Assembly (NCBI GenBank): GCA_035291485.1
Contig: DATDSA010000048.1
Coordinates: 1 to 14,983 of the forward strand
From: 9FT-COMBO-53-11 sp035291485
Lineage (GTDB): Bacteria; Patescibacteriota; WWE3; 9FT-COMBO-53-11
Length of the DNA stretch: 14,983 nucleotides
Direction of reading: 5' to 3'
Part shown: in pieces, positions 13,210-14,983 of the stretch
Position numbering within the stretch: position 1 is the first letter of the stretch
Layout: each line of letters opens with the position of its first letter
The notes under the pieces: generated by a model
Databases searched by the model: none
Told to the model about the DNA's origin: nothing
The model's input: only the letters and a program-made list of their open reading frames with translations
Made by a program: the position numbers and the translations under genes

Positions 13210-13254
13210 GGCGATACACGGATGGTTGCGGGCCATGGGAGCACGTGTGACGCC
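13210..13254 (+). ncRNA. candidate structured RNA element
   Basis: Three nested helices can form: GGCG/CGCC (13210-13213, 13251-13254), ACACG/CGTGT (13216-13220, 13244-13248) and ATGG/CCAT (13222-13225, 13233-13236), with a 7-base bulge GGGAGCA on the 3' side. It lies in a 205-base gap and directly precedes an intrinsic terminator. It could be the 3' UTR of the acidic-protein message, a small RNA or a riboswitch-like element. A TTGACT at 13189 lacks a convincing -10 at a position that would include the whole structure. I do not recognise the fold. Confidence 0.3.
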
Positions 13255-13259
13255 GAATC

Positions 13260-13297
13260 AAGCTTTGTTCTTAAAAGGGGCAAGGCTTTTTCTTTTT
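13260..13297 (+). terminator. intrinsic terminator before the M16 peptidase gene
   Basis: AAGCTTTG (13260-13267) pairs with CAAGGCTT (13281-13288) with one G-U, loop of 13 bases, then a T-run read as TTTTTCTTTTT. It probably closes the transcript of the acidic-protein gene. Confidence 0.7.
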
Positions 13298-13313
13298 AAG
13301 AATTGTTTAGGTT

Positions 13314-13319
13314 TATAAT
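13314..13319 (+). promoter_or_regulatory. -10 element for the M16 peptidase gene
   Basis: A perfect TATAAT lies 8 bases before the ATG at 13328. Transcription would start at about 13326, giving a leaderless or nearly leaderless mRNA, which agrees with the lack of any Shine-Dalgarno. No clear -35 is present. Confidence 0.5.
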
Positions 13320-13327
13320 CAAAGCTG

Positions 13328-14602
13328 ATGTTCTCCACAACCATATTGAAAAACGGTGTTAAGGTTATTTCTCACGAACACAAAGATTCTCGAACCGCCT
13401 ACATTGAAGTTAGAGTCAAAGCTGGTTCCAAATACTGTCCTCCGGGAAAAGAGGGTTTGGCCCATTTTCTAGAGCACATGATTATGAACGGAAGCTCTAA
13501 ATATCCTAGTGGTACGCAGGTTAGGAGTGCGGTCGGGGATTTTGGAGGGGGAATTAACGCATCGACTGGGGCCGAAAGTTTAGGCGTCTGGATTAATTTT
13601 GCTAGGGAGGATTTAATAAAAGCCGGAGATATTATTTTTCCGCTTGTCACCGATCCCCTCTTGGATAGAGAAGAGCTCGAAGGGGAGCGCAAAACTATTC
13701 TTGAGGAGATTGCCCGTACTCAAGATTCTCTGAAGAGAAAAGTTAGTGATGCGCTATACTCACTAGTCTTTTCCGGTCATCCCTTGTCCCAACCGACCAT
13801 CGGTTTTCCCAAAACGGTTGAAGCCATTACTTGGGAGGATGCCACTTCATTTTTTAAAACTCATTTTGTGCCTTCAAATATAACCGTTGTTTCTTCTGGA
13901 GGAATTAACCACTTGGAATTTGCCCAGCTTGTGGAAAGTCATTTTTCCAAGATAGAAAAACAAAAAGTTCCTCTTTACGAAAATTTTAGGCTGCGCTTTA
14001 CTGGTCCTAAAGCCGTGGTTTTAAAGGAACCTTCCAATCAAGCGCGCGTTATGCTCGGTTTTGTTCTCGAACCAGTTTCAAGCGTACAAGACTTTGTTTT
14101 GACTGATGTAATTAGTGGAATTTTAAATAGCCCAGATCGGCTTCGAAACCGCCTGCGGGAGAGGGAGAACCTTGCCTATGAGGTTGGTTCCTTTCTCGAT
14201 AATTACGAGGACGTATCGATTGTAGATGTCTCAGGCGGTTTTAATTATAGCCGTGCCGATTATGCCGTCGGAGTAATTTGCGAGGAACTCCGGCTTCTTA
14301 AAGAAGAGACCGTTGGTAAGAAAGAACTCTCTAGATTGATAAAGAAAGTGGAGGTTAGTCTTCTCTTTGATCTGGAGGATCCCGAAACTTGGGCTAAATT
14401 TGCCCTTCGTTGGAATAGACTTTTAGGGATTACTTTGACCCCCGATGAATACTTGTCGGCTTTGGGTAATGTTTCTCCTCCGGATCTTAGGAACCTTGCT
14501 CGTCGGATTTTTGTTCCAGAGAGAGCTTTTCTTTCGGTTTCTCATCGCAACATCAAGGGTGAAAAATTTGAGAAGCTCCTCTCGGAGAAATTAAGCTCCT
14601 AA
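13328..14602 (+). CDS. M16 family zinc metallopeptidase
   Basis: 424 aa. The inverted zinc motif HFLEH lies at 46-50 (H46, E49, H50), followed by MIMNGSSKYP, and the third ligand is E127 (or E126) in ILEEIARTQD, at the family spacing. The N-terminal half is the catalytic M16 domain; the C-terminal half (about 165-345) is the inactive partner domain, with GGFNYSRADY near 290. Size fits processing-peptidase-like single-chain members such as YmxG/PqqL-type, which act as dimers. No signal peptide is visible, so probably cytoplasmic. Codons are visibly more A/T-rich than in the flanking genes, hinting at different origin or age. It stands alone between a terminator and the rRNA promoter. Confidence 0.93.
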   Translation: MFSTTILKNGVKVISHEHKDSRTAYIEVRVKAGSKYCPPGKEGLAHFLEHMIMNGSSKYPSGTQVRSAVGDFGGGINASTGAESLGVWINFAREDLIKAGDIIFPLVTDPLLDREELEGERKTILEEIARTQDSLKRKVSDALYSLVFSGHPLSQPTIGFPKTVEAITWEDATSFFKTHFVPSNITVVSSGGINHLEFAQLVESHFSKIEKQKVPLYENFRLRFTGPKAVVLKEPSNQARVMLGFVLEPVSSVQDFVLTDVISGILNSPDRLRNRLRERENLAYEVGSFLDNYEDVSIVDVSGGFNYSRADYAVGVICEELRLLKEETVGKKELSRLIKKVEVSLLFDLEDPETWAKFALRWNRLLGITLTPDEYLSALGNVSPPDLRNLARRIFVPERAFLSVSHRNIKGEKFEKLLSEKLSS

Positions 14603-14606
14603 ATAA

Positions 14607-14635
14607 TTGACTTTATTTTCTTCCTCTGTTATTCT
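14607..14635 (+). promoter_or_regulatory. promoter of the tRNA-Ala / 23S rRNA unit
   Basis: TTGACT (14607-14612), 17-bp spacer, TATTCT (14630-14635). It starts five bases after the M16 stop codon. Transcription would begin at about 14642. Confidence 0.65.
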
Positions 14636-14641
14636 TTCCCA

Positions 14642-14757
14642 TAGCGAATGGCAAAAGATTTAAACATAGTTCCGGTTCTACCCTCTGCGGGGGAACTCTC
14701 TGTGTAGCGCCTTTTGATTAGGGAGCTTTTTGCCAGCTTCGCGCTGGCCCTTTTTTT
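14642..14757 (+). ncRNA. leader or small RNA upstream of tRNA-Ala
   Basis: The stretch from the predicted start site to the terminator contains a stem AGTTCC/GGAACT (14668-14673, 14692-14697) and the terminator hairpin. A 19-codon frame (14648-14707, MAKDLNIVPVLPSAGELSV) is present but has no SD. It is either the leader of the rRNA transcript with an attenuator or a separate small RNA. No known family was recognised. Confidence 0.3.
14732..14757 (+). terminator. intrinsic terminator between the rRNA promoter and tRNA-Ala
   Basis: GCCAGC (14732-14737) pairs with GCTGGC (14743-14748), loop TTCGC, followed by CC and seven T (14751-14757). CTGGC (14744-14748) could alternatively pair with GCCAG (14760-14764), just before the tRNA, giving a competing structure. 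Confidence 0.7.
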
Positions 14758-14766
14758 GAGCCAGGG

Positions 14767-14841
14767 GGGCCGATAGCTCAGCGGTAGAGCACGTCATTTG
14801 CAATGACGGGGTCGCCGGTTCAAATCCGGCTCGGTCCACCA
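14767..14841 (+). tRNA. tRNA-Ala (UGC anticodon)
   Basis: Full cloverleaf. The acceptor GGGCCGA pairs with TCGGTCC, including the G3-U70 wobble that is the alanine identity element. D arm GCTC/GAGC; anticodon arm CGTCA-TTTGCAA-TGACG with anticodon TGC; T arm GCCGG-TTCAAAT-CCGGC. Discriminator A and an encoded CCA end the gene. It lies directly upstream of 23S rRNA, the place it often holds in rRNA operons, but without tRNA-Ile or 16S upstream. Confidence 0.96.
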
Positions 14842-14845
14842 TAAC

Positions 14846-14901
14846 GCCCTTTGACATCAAAATATTTTTTGAAACTATCAAGTAAAAGAGAAATTGATAG
14901 T
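14846..14901 (+). promoter_or_regulatory. boxA-like antitermination site and pre-23S hairpin
   Basis: GCCCTTTGACA (14846-14856) resembles the rRNA boxA core (TGCTCTTTGACA type), where the Nus complex loads. ACTATCAA (14874-14881) and TTGATAGT (14894-14901) form a perfect 8-bp stem just before the mature 23S 5' end and may guide processing. The same TTGACA could also be read as a -35, but no -10 stands at proper spacing. Confidence 0.45.
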
Positions 14902-14910
14902 GGAAAAGAA

Positions 14911-14983
14911 GGTCTTTTTATAAGGTAGATGAAGGATGCCTTGGGGCAAAGGGCCGATGAAGGACGTACTAGGCTGCGATAAG
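14911..14983 (+). rRNA. rrl: 23S rRNA, 5' end (partial)
   Basis: GGATGCCTTGG, GCCGATGAAGGACGT and CTGCGATAAG match the conserved first ~70 bases of bacterial 23S rRNA. By alignment with the E. coli 5' end from memory (GGATG at 26-30), the mature end falls near 14911. The gene runs off the right edge. Whether it carries introns or an intervening sequence cannot be seen. Confidence 0.95.

Noticed and set aside
14678..14881. Reverse-strand frame containing GFEPATPSLQMTCSTAELSAP
   Set aside because: This is the well-known false protein read from the antisense of a tRNA; it lies over tRNA-Ala and has no other support.

Overview
The window looks like a piece of a small-genome bacterial chromosome, most plausibly a member of the Patescibacteria (CPR). 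Reasons: very compact versions of core proteins (NusA 397 aa, IF-2 494 aa, RNase J 463 aa); a nusA-infB-rpsO-pnp run in which rimP, rbfA and truB are absent from their usual places; a free-standing four-helix-bundle (S23/IVP family) gene; and a 23S rRNA gene with no 16S gene upstream. This is inference from gene content. No marker sequence long enough for firm taxonomy is present, since only 73 bases of 23S are included.

Layout. (1) 1-1413: the end of one gene and a complete phage-tail-like beta-helix protein, probably the edge of a prophage or phage-derived locus. (2) 1409-1907: a ~500-bp cassette with a reverse-strand four-helix-bundle gene between two inverted arrays of a 9-bp repeat (AGTAAC plus 3 variable bases). 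This is the most unusual structure in the window. (3) 1921-3153: a minimal Tat export operon (two TatA-like subunits and TatC). (4) 3190-3289: a hairpin and two inverted arrays of a 7-bp telomere-like repeat, with a possible promoter inside. (5) 3300-10766: a co-oriented run for transcription, translation and RNA decay: nusA, infB, rpsO, pnp, a family-4 uracil-DNA glycosylase and RNase J. PNPase has a long Gly/Arg/Pro-rich tail. The glycosylase has His where the third iron-sulfur Cys is expected.

(6) 10763-13297: an island of four short same-strand genes. All four have a recognisable promoter-like sequence and a terminator-like hairpin; the strength of the ribosome binding sites varies. They encode a 4-Cys 80-aa protein, a 211-aa protein with a His/Glu-rich zincin-like segment, a 218-aa CxxC protein with an Ala-rich helix and basic patch, and a 50-aa highly acidic protein. 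I recognise none of them. Structured RNA hairpins lie between them. (7) 13314-14602: an M16 zinc peptidase gene, visibly more A/T-rich than its neighbours and possibly read from a leaderless message. (8) 14607-14983: a promoter, a leader with an intrinsic terminator, tRNA-Ala(UGC), a boxA-like site and the first bases of 23S rRNA.

How it fits together: NusA acts with boxA in rRNA antitermination, IF-2 and S15 in translation initiation, and PNPase and RNase J in RNA turnover, so the central block is an information-processing cluster. The phage-like locus, the repeat-flanked cassette and the island of small single-gene units are the accessory parts and the best places to look for something new.
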